NCBI GenBank assembly: GCA_019119995.1
Contig: DWVY01000004.1
Span: 83,759-147,758, forward strand
Length of the DNA stretch: 64,000 nucleotides
Origin: Candidatus Mediterraneibacter faecavium
Lineage (GTDB): Bacteria; Bacillota; Clostridia; Lachnospirales; Lachnospiraceae
Reading direction: 5' to 3'
This document shows, one piece after another, positions 38,501 to 47,883 of the stretch. A program made the position numbers and the translations under genes. How positions within the stretch are numbered: the stretch's first letter is position 1; each line of letters begins with the position of its first letter. A model generated the notes under the pieces. That model worked only from the letters and a program-made list of their open reading frames with translations, was not told where the DNA came from and did not search any database.

Positions 38501-38502
38501 CT

Positions 38503-38846
38503 TGCCTGTGGAACTGGACGGGGACAAAGTAGACAAGAAATTCATGCAGGAAGTCGTTCGGCTGCTGGCCTTGGAAGATAAGCTGAACAATATGCCGAAC
38601 AATCTTTCCGGCGGCCAGCAACAGCGCGTGGCGATTGCCCGCGCCCTTATCTCAAAACCGGCGATTGTGCTGGCAGATGAGCCGACAGGCAATCTTGACA
38701 GCCGGACGAGCAGCGATGTTCTCGGCCTGCTGAAAGTTACCAGCCAGAAATTCCATCAAACGCTTGTCATGATTACCCATAACAGCGAGATCGCCCAGCT
38801 TGCAGATCGGATCGTCCGTATTGAGGACGGGAAAATCATGAAGTGA
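38503..38846 (+). pseudogene. ABC transporter ATPase, C-terminal fragment
   Basis: The frame resumes with [18 protein letters not shown] and keeps the signature [15 protein letters not shown], Walker [13 protein letters not shown] and H-loop MITHN of a MacB/Bce-type ATPase. The Walker A half is absent. It is joined to the permease fragment by a deletion at about 38500. It ends 12 bp before the intact permease, so the original order was probably permease, ATPase, permease, or two related operons that recombined. Confidence 0.85.
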
Positions 38847-38858
38847 GGGGGCTGGAAA

Positions 38859-41366
38859 ATGAATGACATATTATTTGGAAACAATAATCAGACGGTCATT
38901 AAACATCTTGCAAAAAAGAGTTACCGTTCTAATAAACGCAGAAATATGATTGTTATCGTTGCACTGGCCTTGACTGCTTTTATGATAACATCGGTATTTA
39001 GTCTGGGGTGCAGTTACTTTGAAACTTTCCAAATGCAGCAAACCCGTTCTATGGGAACAACAGCAGATGTAGCAATTACAAACCTTACAGAAGCCCAGAT
39101 AGAAGAATTAAAACGCTCTGATTTAGTAACTGCCGTTGGCATTAGTCAAAGGTTGGGAAGTGTTGACACAGCAGATATAGGGGACACTTTACTGGGGATT
39201 TCATGGATAGATGAAATTGAATGGGAACAACATCGTGTCCCGACAATATCAGATGTGTACGGCAATTACCCGCAGGCTGAAAACGAAGTTATGCTGCCCG
39301 TTTGGGCATTAAACGAGATGGGTATATCTAAACCTCAAATCGGGATGAATATAACCTTGTCTTATCAACTCGGAAACAATTATCAGTATATAACAGATGA
39401 ATTTCAGTTATCAGGTTATTATACGGATTATACTGTCTCGCGTGTAGGAAACCGAGGTTCGGTTTATGTATCCAAAATTTTTGCCGAGCAGTCAGGTCTT
39501 ACATTTAGTGATATAACCAGCGGGATGCTTTCTTTTTCTGGCAATGATGACGTTGAGCGTTCCTGCGAAAAGTTAAAAGATAAGATAACTTTTACAGAGG
39601 GACAAACTTTTGAAATCGTTCCATCGATCCAAAGCAATTCTGCGTCTATTATTGTTGCAATTGCCTTTTTTATTACAGTAATTATTATCAGCGGTTATCT
39701 GTTAATTTATAATATTCTTTATATCTCAATTTCAAAAGATACTCGTTTTTATGGGCAGCTCAAAATAATAGGTGCAACGAAAAGGCAAATCAAAAAACTT
39801 GTTCGCTGGCAAGTATTCAGAACATCTGTTATAGGTATTCCCGTTGGGCTTCTTGTGGGAGTGCTTGTTTCGTTAATCATTGTACCTTTTGCAATGAATA
39901 TGATGTATTCGGGCAATAGCACTCTTGGAGTAAAAGTGTCTTTCTCGCCTATTATTTTCATCGGAGCAGCTATTTTTACACTCTTAACTGCGGTTATCGG
40001 CAGTATGAAGCCCGCTAAAATTGCAGGGAGCATATCGCCTATCGCCGCTTCACAATACAATGCCGTGTCTGTCAAGAATATGAAAAAGAGAAAAGCCCAT
40101 AGATTAAGATTGTCCAGAATGGCTTTGAGCAACATTTTTAGAAATCCGAAAAGTGCAGTCTTGACATTTACATCTCTGTTTTTGGGTTTAATGCTATTTT
40201 TGATCGCGTCGGGTCTTCTATCGAGTTTAAGTGCGGAAAATTTTGTCAGTCAATGGGGAGAAAGTGATTTTGCAGTAACTTACAGTATTCAGGAAGAAGA
40301 AAATTTGATTACTGATGAAATGTTGAAAGAAATCGAGGCAATAGATGGTATCGAAAATATGCGCGTCACATACTCGGCTTCTCCGCAAACGACAATACCT
40401 GTTATCTACAATCAAGATGTATTCGGCAAATATATTGACTCTCTCAATGGTGTGTCCGGGCTTAATTTTTCAGACGCAGAAACATTGAAAAACTATACCG
40501 ATAATTTTTTTGGCAGCGTCTATGGGATTGATACAGAATATGTAAAAGAAGTCAATAGCAGCCTTGAAACGCCTATTGACCTGAATGCTTTTGAAAATGG
40601 TGATGTTGTATTATTGTCTGCTATGACAGATGAAGATGGAAATCCTTTAATCCAGCCAGGACAGTCTATTACTGTGATTGGAGAAACAGGAAAACATACT
40701 TTTACAGTGGCAAGCGGTTTTTTGGATGCGGATTTTCAAAGCGGACGCGGCAACGAAAGGGGAACAGCCCCCGATTTGTATATCAGCCAGCAAGCATTAA
40801 AAATGCTCTCACCCGAAGTAAAGATATTCCGCATAGCATTTGATACAATCAACAGCAAGAACGATGAAAGGATTTTATCAGAACTTCAAACAATAACGGC
40901 TTCTTCTGGTATTGATATTCAATCAAGATATGAGCGCGGCAAAGAAATAGAAAGTTATCTTTTTACTTCACGAGTTTTGGCAATGGGGCTATCGTCCGTA
41001 CTTTTGCTCATTGGGATAATGAACTTTATCAATACGATGTTTGTTAGTGTTAATACGCGAAAGCATGAATTTGCTACTCTTGAAAGTATTGGAATGACAA
41101 AAAGGCAACTCCGCCAGGTTTTACTATTCGAGGGTGGGTATTATTGGATTATCTCTTTTTTACTGCTTGCCACGTTAGGGACTGGAATATATCTTCCATT
41201 GTACGCAGCCTTTAGGCAAGTTGCTTCCTATGCGGCTTTTAACTATCCGATAATTCCTTTGGTAATTGCAGCATTTATAATCCTTGCCATTTGTCTTGCG
41301 GTTCCTATTTTAACCTTCCGCATGGATATTAAAGCATCTGTTACGGAACGATTGCAGCAAAGTTAA
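38859..41366 (+). CDS. FtsX-like ABC transporter permease (intact, without adjacent ATPase)
   Basis: This 835-residue membrane protein has an N-terminal anchor, a large extracytoplasmic region, and FtsX domains around residues 260-400 and 680-830, each with several membrane segments. The arrangement resembles MacB/antimicrobial-peptide exporter permeases with ten segments. The N terminus repeats the MNDILFGNNN motif of the truncated permease. The gene is AT-rich relative to the housekeeping regions. Its natural ATPase is destroyed; the ATPase at 45034-45717 could in principle substitute, but that is unproven. Confidence 0.87.
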   Translation: MNDILFGNNNQTVIKHLAKKSYRSNKRRNMIVIVALALTAFMITSVFSLGCSYFETFQMQQTRSMGTTADVAITNLTEAQIEELKRSDLVTAVGISQRLGSVDTADIGDTLLGISWIDEIEWEQHRVPTISDVYGNYPQAENEVMLPVWALNEMGISKPQIGMNITLSYQLGNNYQYITDEFQLSGYYTDYTVSRVGNRGSVYVSKIFAEQSGLTFSDITSGMLSFSGNDDVERSCEKLKDKITFTEGQTFEIVPSIQSNSASIIVAIAFFITVIIISGYLLIYNILYISISKDTRFYGQLKIIGATKRQIKKLVRWQVFRTSVIGIPVGLLVGVLVSLIIVPFAMNMMYSGNSTLGVKVSFSPIIFIGAAIFTLLTAVIGSMKPAKIAGSISPIAASQYNAVSVKNMKKRKAHRLRLSRMALSNIFRNPKSAVLTFTSLFLGLMLFLIASGLLSSLSAENFVSQWGESDFAVTYSIQEEENLITDEMLKEIEAIDGIENMRVTYSASPQTTIPVIYNQDVFGKYIDSLNGVSGLNFSDAETLKNYTDNFFGSVYGIDTEYVKEVNSSLETPIDLNAFENGDVVLLSAMTDEDGNPLIQPGQSITVIGETGKHTFTVASGFLDADFQSGRGNERGTAPDLYISQQALKMLSPEVKIFRIAFDTINSKNDERILSELQTITASSGIDIQSRYERGKEIESYLFTSRVLAMGLSSVLLLIGIMNFINTMFVSVNTRKHEFATLESIGMTKRQLRQVLLFEGGYYWIISFLLLATLGTGIYLPLYAAFRQVASYAAFNYPIIPLVIAAFIILAICLAVPILTFRMDIKASVTERLQQS

Positions 41367-41389
41367 AATATATAGATAGAGGTAAAAGA

Positions 41390-41476
41390 ATGACAAAAAA
41401 ACGGTCAAGAATTTTAGGTATTGCTATGCTGGTCATTGTAGTAATCTTTTTCATCGTCGCATTAACGCACTCGTAA
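41390..41476 (+). CDS. 28-residue single-pass membrane peptide
   Basis: A short frame begins MTKKRSRILGIAMLV, continues with a hydrophobic stretch (VIVVIFFIVAL) and ends T-H-S. It has a GAGG ribosome binding site 7 bp before the ATG and lies 23 bp after the permease stop. The positive N terminus followed by one membrane helix fits a small accessory subunit of the transporter. No homologue is recognised; the small size limits confidence. Confidence 0.5.
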   Translation: MTKKRSRILGIAMLVIVVIFFIVALTHS

Positions 41477-41617
41477 GGAATGATGTAACGGATAAAAATA
41501 GGGAAAGTGAAAAACTGCTTTCCGATTTTCTAATTGTCACAAGTTTGCGAAATTTCAACCTGTTTTTGTGTCGAAAACGTAATTGGCCGTGAGGATTTTG
41601 TGAAGAATATAGGCTAA

Positions 41618-41840
41618 GATATACGGGATTTCAAATTGGACAGCCTAGTGAAAAATATTTCTATGGTCTTTCAAAATGTTTATCTCTTTCAAGATACGAT
41701 TGAAAACAATATCAAGTTTGGCTGCCCGGATGCCACCCATGAGCAGGTGGCTGAGGTGGCGAAAAAGGGCTTGTTATCATGACTTCATTTCTGCTCTGCC
41801 GGAGGGGTATGATACTGTGATTGGCGAGGGCGGCGGCAAT
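41618..41840 (+). pseudogene. Remnant of an ABC exporter ATPase domain
   Basis: The fragment reads [39 protein letters not shown] and then, after a one-base frameshift near 41775, [22 protein letters not shown]. This is the Q-loop to just before the LSGGE signature of a type I ABC exporter. Walker A, the signature and Walker B are absent, and a stop codon precedes DIR. It ends where the minus-strand AbiEi-like gene takes over. The 140 bp before it hold no gene I can support. Confidence 0.8.
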
Positions 41841-42492
41841 TTCCTCCCATACTTGCGGTATGTGCCAGGCACAATACTGTATTGTGATTATAATATCGGT
41901 CAGCTATTGCCAACAGGATTTTATATTGCAATCCTTTTCTCTGGATGTATTCCGCAATGATCTCATAAGGGTGTTCCTCGTCCACCGGTGCCTTCTCCAG
42001 TAGATCCAGAGCATCCAGTATTTGTAGATAATCCTTGTTTTCTGCTGTTACCGGCGCTTTCGGAGGTCGGATCACGACGCCCAGTTTTTTATCTGTCCGC
42101 ATGCAGTCTTTCGCTGCATTTGTGGCGATCGTCCGTTCACGAGGCATCTGGGAAGTCAATCCCAAATAGTGCAGAACCGTCAGTCCTGTCTCATATCCAA
42201 TGTCCGGCAGAAGATATTTATCTGCAATCAGCTGCTCTTTATTGATTCCCGCTTCACCAAACGGAGTAATGAACGTGCGGTAATAAATTCCTTTTTGATA
42301 ACAGCGAAGCTCAGGAATCATCCCGCCGTCCATGATGCGCTTTACTGCCACCGCCACTGCTGCTGCAGCATTTTTCCTGCTCAAACCGTAGATTACTGCC
42401 ATACTCTCAGCAATCTGTCCTGTATAAATAGGGGCTCCTGTCGGAATATCTTTCATTTGTTCGCACACAAATGCTGTATAGGTTTTCCTCAT
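41785..42492 (-). CDS. AbiEi-like antitoxin (DUF6088-type), probably without its toxin
   Basis: The 235-residue protein has an N-terminal winged-helix part (IPTGAPIYTGQIAESMAVIYGLSRKNAAAAVAVAVKRIMDGGMI). It then has the family stretch KGIYYRTFITPFGEAGINKEQLIADKYL with GYETG and ATN. AbiEi-like proteins repress their own promoter and neutralise the nucleotidyltransferase AbiEii encoded next to them. Here the position downstream is occupied by an ABC exporter scrap, and the last roughly 15 residues appear to be read from that scrap. The gene has its own good promoter. It is likely an orphan with an altered C terminus. Confidence 0.72.
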   Translation of the reverse strand: MRKTYTAFVCEQMKDIPTGAPIYTGQIAESMAVIYGLSRKNAAAAVAVAVKRIMDGGMIPELRCYQKGIYYRTFITPFGEAGINKEQLIADKYLLPDIGYETGLTVLHYLGLTSQMPRERTIATNAAKDCMRTDKKLGVVIRPPKAPVTAENKDYLQILDALDLLEKAPVDEEHPYEIIAEYIQRKGLQYKILLAIADRYYNHNTVLCLAHTASMGGNCRRPRQSQYHTPPAEQK

Positions 42493-42549
42493 ATTCCGTT
42501 CTCTCTTCCTGATATAATGTTAACGTTTTCACCTCTTTTTTACGTATAT

Positions 42550-42577
42550 ATTATATCATCCTTATAGGGAATGTCAA
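42550..42577 (-). promoter_or_regulatory. sigma-A promoter of the AbiEi-like gene
   Basis: TTGACA (42572-42577), 16 bp, TATAAT (42550-42555) on the minus strand, 58 bp before the ATG. The remaining bases to 42688 are AT-rich with no gene. Confidence 0.8.
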
Positions 42578-42688
42578 CTCTGCAGAACCCCCAAAACAAG
42601 CACTGGTATTTTTGAATTTTCACAAAACAAGCGTTACAAAATCTACTTTGAGCAAAAACGAAAACAACATTGTAACATTTTTCCTGAT

Positions 42689-45037
42689 TTACAGTGCGCT
42701 GATCGTATCTACAACAGACATCTCACGGATCTGTTTTGCCGGCCCCCATACTGCCATCACCGCCGAGAGTATCATAACTCCGACGATCACAGCCACCGCC
42801 GCTGCCGGGAAATACCACCCGTCGCCCCACCTGGAAGTCACCAGCATATCATAGATCTTGTAGTTGAGCGGCAGCCCTGCGCCGCATCCTGCCACGATCC
42901 CCCAGAATACATAGGATGCCGTCTCCGCAGCCACCATCCGCACCATCTGAGCAATACTCATGCCGATCGCGCACATTGCTCCATATTCGTTCATCCTTGC
43001 CGAAACACTCATCGCAATACTGTTTACAATGTTAAATATGGAGATCAGTGCGATCACCGCAAGAAACCCGTAGAGAAACAGGGCAAATGAATAGTAAGCT
43101 TCTCTTGTCTCGCTGTTGCTCATCCTTTCGTCCGCCACGGTAAGACCTTCGCCCGCCAGTGCGCGTATCTTCTCCACATCCCGGTCTGTCACCTCTGAAG
43201 TGAACTGCACATCGACTTCTGAATACCCGTCTATTCCGGTCAGTTTTGTAAACAGATCCTCTGAACATATGAAAAATACTGATCCGCCCGGTACGTTAAA
43301 CATGCTTTCGGAAAGCGTTCCGCATATTTCCACTTTCTCCGTTCCGCCTGGCAGCTCCAGTGTCATCTCTTCTCCCGGATCGAACTTCCGGTCCGAATCC
43401 ATATAGACCGCCAGCACTCCGTTTCCATTTACCGCCTCTGTAAAAGAGCCGTTCATCAGATCATCTTCTGCCCATCGGAACTGATCCTCCTCATAGGAGA
43501 CGAGATAAGCGGTAAATGATCCTCCGGAAACTTCCGCCGGTATACCGCCGCAGTAGCTCCTGCCGTACACCCGTTTTACCACCGGATCGTTTTCCAATGT
43601 ATCGGCAAGTTCTCTGGAAATGCTGTTATCATTTTCCGGAGCCTCGATGGAGAGGTCCGGAGCCGAGGGCTGCAGCGGCTTCAGCGCATGGTTCATAAAG
43701 TCGACAGCCGGACTGAAGCTTAAAAACAGGATGATACTGAACGCAAATGATCCTGCCATGAGGATAAAGTTCTTCCGGCTGCCCGCGGCATGATGGATCC
43801 CCAATGCAGTCTCTATGCGGAACAGTCGGGTATTCGCGGCCTTTCTCACAGCCCTGACAGAGCCGTCATTTCCTGAGACAGCGGTCAGGGGAGAGACTGC
43901 CGACGCTTTCTTTGCCGGGGACCGCGCCGCCAGGAGCACGGTCACAAATCCGATCAGAGCGCCTGCCGCGATCCCGATCCAGCTGATACCGACCACAGGC
44001 ATTCCTGCAAAATACATAGGGCTTAAGACCCTCAGCATTGCGCAGAGTCCCCATACAACGATCACACTTAAGAGTAATCCTGCCGGGATCGCGCTTTTGC
44101 ACCATCCGAGAGCCTCCCGTCTCACGAAACGCCGGATCTGCTTCTGATCCGCGCCGATACACCGGAGCATACCGAAGAATTTTGTCCTCCGCGCCACATT
44201 ACTGTTCAGGCTGCCGGATATCATCAGGATCCCCGCTGTCGAAACAAGGATCGCCAGAATTGCCGCTACAAAATAAAGCTGCATCATGTACGGATCATTT
44301 GTCTGGAACATCAGCGACAGCACCTTTGTATTCTGTCCGACCGACGCCTCGTCAAGATGAAACTGTTCTCTGATATCGCTGATCGTTCTCTGGATATTGC
44401 AGAACGGAGAAAACTTTACATAAAGCTGGAAGTCCTCCTTTGGCGTGTCGTCCATAAAATAAGCTTCATAAGTATCTGTATTCACAAAGAAACCGAACGC
44501 ATCCTGACTGGTAAGCATGGATGTGTCATCGCAGAATCCGGTAACAATAAATTCCAGATCTGTCCCTGAAGGAGTGCGTAGCGTCACTGTATCACCTTTT
44601 TCAAGATCCATCTGTGTCCGGACGCTTTTCGTCACTGCTGCTTCATTCCTGCCGGACGGGAATCGTCCGTCATCGATTTCTGCATCCGGCATCAGCTCCT
44701 GGAAGTTCTCGTCAAACCCGCAGACCACTGTTTCTTTACTCCCGATCGTATACCCCTCGTCCAGTCCGTAATTTGTCACTGCGTAACGGGATGCCGACTC
44801 TACCTCTGCCCTTGACCGGATCTGGTGTATTTCTTCTTCGTCGAGCCCGGCAAAGACGGCATGCCAGGAACCGTCCGACTGTATTGCCTGATACATCTGG
44901 CTCTGGATCTCCATATCCGCCATGCCGAAGATAGAAGATACAAGGAACACTGCCAGGACAATACAGATCCTTGTCATCCTGCTCTGTCTCTTTCGCTTTT
45001 TCGCCGATATTTTTACAAGGTCAAGATAGTGTTTCAT
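42689..45037 (-). CDS. FtsX-like ABC transporter permease
   Basis: This 782-residue membrane protein has an N-terminal anchor, an extracytoplasmic region of about 200 residues, and FtsX domains around residues 245-375 and 660-780. It fits MacB-type antimicrobial-peptide export/resistance permeases. It overlaps its ATPase by 4 bp. With that ATPase and the upstream kinase and regulator it forms a complete operon RR-HK-ATPase-permease. Confidence 0.9.
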   Translation of the reverse strand: MKHYLDLVKISAKKRKRQSRMTRICIVLAVFLVSSIFGMADMEIQSQMYQAIQSDGSWHAVFAGLDEEEIHQIRSRAEVESASRYAVTNYGLDEGYTIGSKETVVCGFDENFQELMPDAEIDDGRFPSGRNEAAVTKSVRTQMDLEKGDTVTLRTPSGTDLEFIVTGFCDDTSMLTSQDAFGFFVNTDTYEAYFMDDTPKEDFQLYVKFSPFCNIQRTISDIREQFHLDEASVGQNTKVLSLMFQTNDPYMMQLYFVAAILAILVSTAGILMISGSLNSNVARRTKFFGMLRCIGADQKQIRRFVRREALGWCKSAIPAGLLLSVIVVWGLCAMLRVLSPMYFAGMPVVGISWIGIAAGALIGFVTVLLAARSPAKKASAVSPLTAVSGNDGSVRAVRKAANTRLFRIETALGIHHAAGSRKNFILMAGSFAFSIILFLSFSPAVDFMNHALKPLQPSAPDLSIEAPENDNSISRELADTLENDPVVKRVYGRSYCGGIPAEVSGGSFTAYLVSYEEDQFRWAEDDLMNGSFTEAVNGNGVLAVYMDSDRKFDPGEEMTLELPGGTEKVEICGTLSESMFNVPGGSVFFICSEDLFTKLTGIDGYSEVDVQFTSEVTDRDVEKIRALAGEGLTVADERMSNSETREAYYSFALFLYGFLAVIALISIFNIVNSIAMSVSARMNEYGAMCAIGMSIAQMVRMVAAETASYVFWGIVAGCGAGLPLNYKIYDMLVTSRWGDGWYFPAAAVAVIVGVMILSAVMAVWGPAKQIREMSVVDTISAL

Positions 45038-45717
45038 GCACGGACACCTCCCAGATCAGTCAGCCGTCCGTCCTGTACCCGCAGCACCCGGTCCACTCCA
45101 AAAGCCAGCTGCTCATTGTGCGTGATCATAAGGATCGTCTGCTGATAATACCGGGATGCTTTCATAAGCAGATCCAGCACATCCCTGCTGTTTTTGGAAT
45201 CCAGGTTTCCCGTCGGTTCGTCCGCGAGCACAAGCATGGGGTGCATGATGAGCGCGCGGCCGATCGCCACTCTCTGCTGCTGACCTCCGGAGAGCTGACC
45301 GGGAAGGTGGCGCCTCCGTTCTGTAAGCCCCAGCACTTCCAGCAGTTCTTCGACTTTTCTCTGATCCGGCTTCTGATAGTCAAGAAGAAGCGGAAAAATA
45401 ATATTCTGCTCCACATCAAGTTCCGGCACAAGCTGAAACGACTGGAATATAAAACCGATATTCTCTCTGCGGAATACGGTTCTCCTGCTCTCTTTCATGG
45501 CAAACAGATCCTGCCCGTCGAGATATATCTTTCCGGAAGTCGGCGTGTCCAGTCCGCCCACACAATTGAGCATCGTACTTTTTCCGGAGCCGGATTCTCC
45601 CACTACAGCGGCAAATTCTCCTTTTTGAAGTGAGAAGGACACGTCTTTTAGTGCTTCCACTTTCGCCTCTCCTGCTCCATATGTTTTACTGAGATGTTCC
45701 ACTTTTAATATTTCCAT
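45034..45717 (-). CDS. MacB-type ABC transporter ATPase
   Basis: The 227-residue ATPase has Walker A GESGSGKST, Q loop FIFQSFQLVPEL, signature [15 protein letters not shown], Walker [13 protein letters not shown] and H-loop MITHN. This is the lipoprotein/peptide-export subfamily that pairs with FtsX permeases. The start at MEILKVEHLSKTYG is set by GGAGG 9 bp upstream. The 76-bp gap to the kinase stop shows no terminator. Confidence 0.95.
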   Translation of the reverse strand: MEILKVEHLSKTYGAGEAKVEALKDVSFSLQKGEFAAVVGESGSGKSTMLNCVGGLDTPTSGKIYLDGQDLFAMKESRRTVFRRENIGFIFQSFQLVPELDVEQNIIFPLLLDYQKPDQRKVEELLEVLGLTERRRHLPGQLSGGQQQRVAIGRALIMHPMLVLADEPTGNLDSKNSRDVLDLLMKASRYYQQTILMITHNEQLAFGVDRVLRVQDGRLTDLGGVRA

Positions 45718-45793
45718 GGCTATTCTCCTCCTTTTCCGGTTATAGAATAGCATTTCTTCCTTACAGCAGGATGAATCTGAGCGCACTCTTTCC

Positions 45794-47038
45794 TTACAGT
45801 TTTGTCATCTTCTCCGCAGTCAGGAAAGAGACCGTAAATACTGTCCCCGCTCCCGGGGTACTCTCAACAGACAGCGTTCCACCCTGCCCTTCGATGATCG
45901 ACCGGGCAAGCGGAAGCCCCAGGCCGATCCCCTGCGAATCTCCGGATGCCTGGCTGCGGTAAAAGCGTTTGAAGATATGATGGATATCTTCCGGCAGTAT
46001 CCCGCTCCCATTATCTTCCACACAGATCCTTGTCATTGCAGGAGAACGGCTCCATGATATCTTTACAAATCCTCCGGCTCCGGTATGGTCCAGTCCGTTT
46101 TTGATCAGGTTTGACAACGCTTCTTTTGTCCATTCCATATCGCAGTACAGCACAGCTTCCCGGTCTCCGGCAAAAATAATCTGCTTCTTCTCAGCCTCTG
46201 CTCTCACTTCCAGATCGGCGGCCGCCGTCTTTGCCAGCTCTGCGATATTCACAGTGCAAGGTCCAAACGTAACGCTTCCCGCATCCAGCCGCATGACTCT
46301 CAGGAGAAGATAGATCAGCCGTTCCATACGTTCCAGTGAAGAGATCGATTTTCCGGCAAAGTTCTTCACAGTCTCCGGATGGTCCGGCTCCTCATATATG
46401 ATCTCCATATACATATTCAGCGCAGCCAGAGGAGTTTTCAGCTGATGGGAAATGTCAGTGATCGTATCTTTGAGGAAGTCCTTTGCTCTTGACTCCTCTT
46501 CACTCTTCGCCCTCAATGCGGTGGCAAGCTGATCCACTTTTCCGAATAGACGGTCCAGCCCGCCCGTTCCTCCTTCAGCAAGCCGTTCACTGAAGTTCCC
46601 TTCTGCATATCTTTCAATTTTTTGCGCCGCGTTTTCATAAGTTTTCTCACGTATTTTAAGAAAAGATATCGAGCTCCAGACAAGCAGCGCCGACAAGATC
46701 ACGCCGAAAGTCAGACAGACCGCGCCCGTTTGCAGCACAGCTGTTCGGGCCTCCGGAAACAGGATCGATATGTTATCCCTCGTATGACCGATCTGACTGA
46801 TCAGACGTTCTCCTTCCACTGTCGCCTCTTTCGAGTGAAATGCCTCGGCTATCATTCCGGCATCCACTCCCTGCTCCAGAAGTGACGATGCCGTCGTTTT
46901 CTCCCATTCAAAAAGACTGTTCCTTACAGCCGGACCCTGCAGGATCCCCGCAGCCAGGCAGGAAACTACAAGCCCCAGACAGAACAGTCCGATCAAGGTC
47001 AGATATCTTCGGTTTTCTTTATCATACATCAGTTTCAT
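45794..47038 (-). CDS. Sensor histidine kinase of the intact ABC-linked two-component system
   Basis: The 414-residue kinase has two membrane segments (about residues 14-35 and 102-125) around a roughly 65-residue extracytoplasmic loop, then a HAMP-like stretch. The H box is ITDISHQLKTPLAALNMY, the N box LSNLIKNGLDHTGAGG, and the G boxes DNGSGILPEDIHH and GIGLGLPLARS. It overlaps the response regulator by 4 bp. Unlike the broken system it has a real sensor loop, so it may detect a ligand itself. Confidence 0.93.
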   Translation of the reverse strand: MKLMYDKENRRYLTLIGLFCLGLVVSCLAAGILQGPAVRNSLFEWEKTTASSLLEQGVDAGMIAEAFHSKEATVEGERLISQIGHTRDNISILFPEARTAVLQTGAVCLTFGVILSALLVWSSISFLKIREKTYENAAQKIERYAEGNFSERLAEGGTGGLDRLFGKVDQLATALRAKSEEESRAKDFLKDTITDISHQLKTPLAALNMYMEIIYEEPDHPETVKNFAGKSISSLERMERLIYLLLRVMRLDAGSVTFGPCTVNIAELAKTAAADLEVRAEAEKKQIIFAGDREAVLYCDMEWTKEALSNLIKNGLDHTGAGGFVKISWSRSPAMTRICVEDNGSGILPEDIHHIFKRFYRSQASGDSQGIGLGLPLARSIIEGQGGTLSVESTPGAGTVFTVSFLTAEKMTKL

Positions 47039-47730
47039 TGCTCACCCTCCCAGCGGTATCCCATCCCTCTCACGGTCAACAGGTGCTCAGGGTGTGAAGG
47101 ATGCTCTTCGATCTTCTCCCTCAGACGGCGGATATAGACGGACAATGTATTGTCGTCCACGAAATTGCCCTGCCCGTCCCACAGCTCGTCCAGAATAAAG
47201 TTTCTGGTCAATGTCTGTCCGTCATGCCGGATCAGCAGACTCAATAGGCGGTATTCCGCGCCGGTAAGATCCAGATATTTTCCGTCCAGATATGCTTTTG
47301 CCGCTGTCTGGTCGACCGTAACCGGGCCGGAGCATATTACTCCCGCATCAGAGGGGTTCTGCAGTGTGCTCCTCCGAAGGAGCGCCCGGATCCGGGAGCA
47401 CAGTTCTCCAAGTTTGAAAGGCTTCGTAATGTAGTCGTCCCCGCCGCTGTCAAGGCCCCGGATGATATTCGTCTCCTCGTCTGCGGCGGTCAGGAATATG
47501 ATCGGCGTCATATCCCCGGACGCCCTCATTTCATCACAGATCATGAATCCTGTGCCGTCCGGCAGCGTCACGTCCAGCAGGAGCAGGTCATATCCGTGCC
47601 TCCCCCGCAGCCGTTCTCTTGCCGCCCTGACGGAGCGCGCAACATCCAGCTCAAACCCGTTTTTCTCCAGTGAATATTTCAGCCCGTCGATCAGGCTCAG
47701 GTCATCCTCTAATAAAAGCAGCCGGCTCAT
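47035..47730 (-). CDS. OmpR-family response regulator
   Basis: The 231-residue regulator has an intact receiver (LLEDD, LLLLDVTLPDG, FLTAADEE, ITKPF) and a complete winged-helix DNA-binding domain ending LLTVRGMGYRWEGE. The start is the ATG at 47730 with AGGAGG upstream; a longer frame has no ribosome binding site. A perfect CTTACA-N4-TGTAAG box lies 4 bp from its -35 element, implying autoregulation. The same box occurs at 52.4 kb. Confidence 0.95.
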   Translation of the reverse strand: MSRLLLLEDDLSLIDGLKYSLEKNGFELDVARSVRAARERLRGRHGYDLLLLDVTLPDGTGFMICDEMRASGDMTPIIFLTAADEETNIIRGLDSGGDDYITKPFKLGELCSRIRALLRRSTLQNPSDAGVICSGPVTVDQTAAKAYLDGKYLDLTGAEYRLLSLLIRHDGQTLTRNFILDELWDGQGNFVDDNTLSVYIRRLREKIEEHPSHPEHLLTVRGMGYRWEGEQ

Positions 47731-47788
47731 ATAGATCCTCCTTGCCAATATCCGATAAATACATTATACTACGTCCGCAGACGTCATT

Positions 47789-47837
47789 ATTATACCATGC
47801 TCCGCTCCCCGAATTCTCCAGCTTACAAAAATGTAAG
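47789..47837 (-). promoter_or_regulatory. Response-regulator box and activator-dependent promoter of the intact two-component/ABC operon
   Basis: CTTACA-AAAA-TGTAAG (47822-47837) lies 4 bp upstream of a poor -35 AGAATT (47812-47817), which is 17 bp from TATAAT (47789-47794). A weak -35 next to a palindrome is the usual form of a response-regulator-activated promoter. A further palindrome, ACGTC-N4-GACGT (47771-47784), and a second TATAAT follow closer to the gene. Confidence 0.7.
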
Positions 47838-47883
47838 AAAGAAAAACCGGGAAACTCATTTTACTGAATTCCCCGGATCTATA

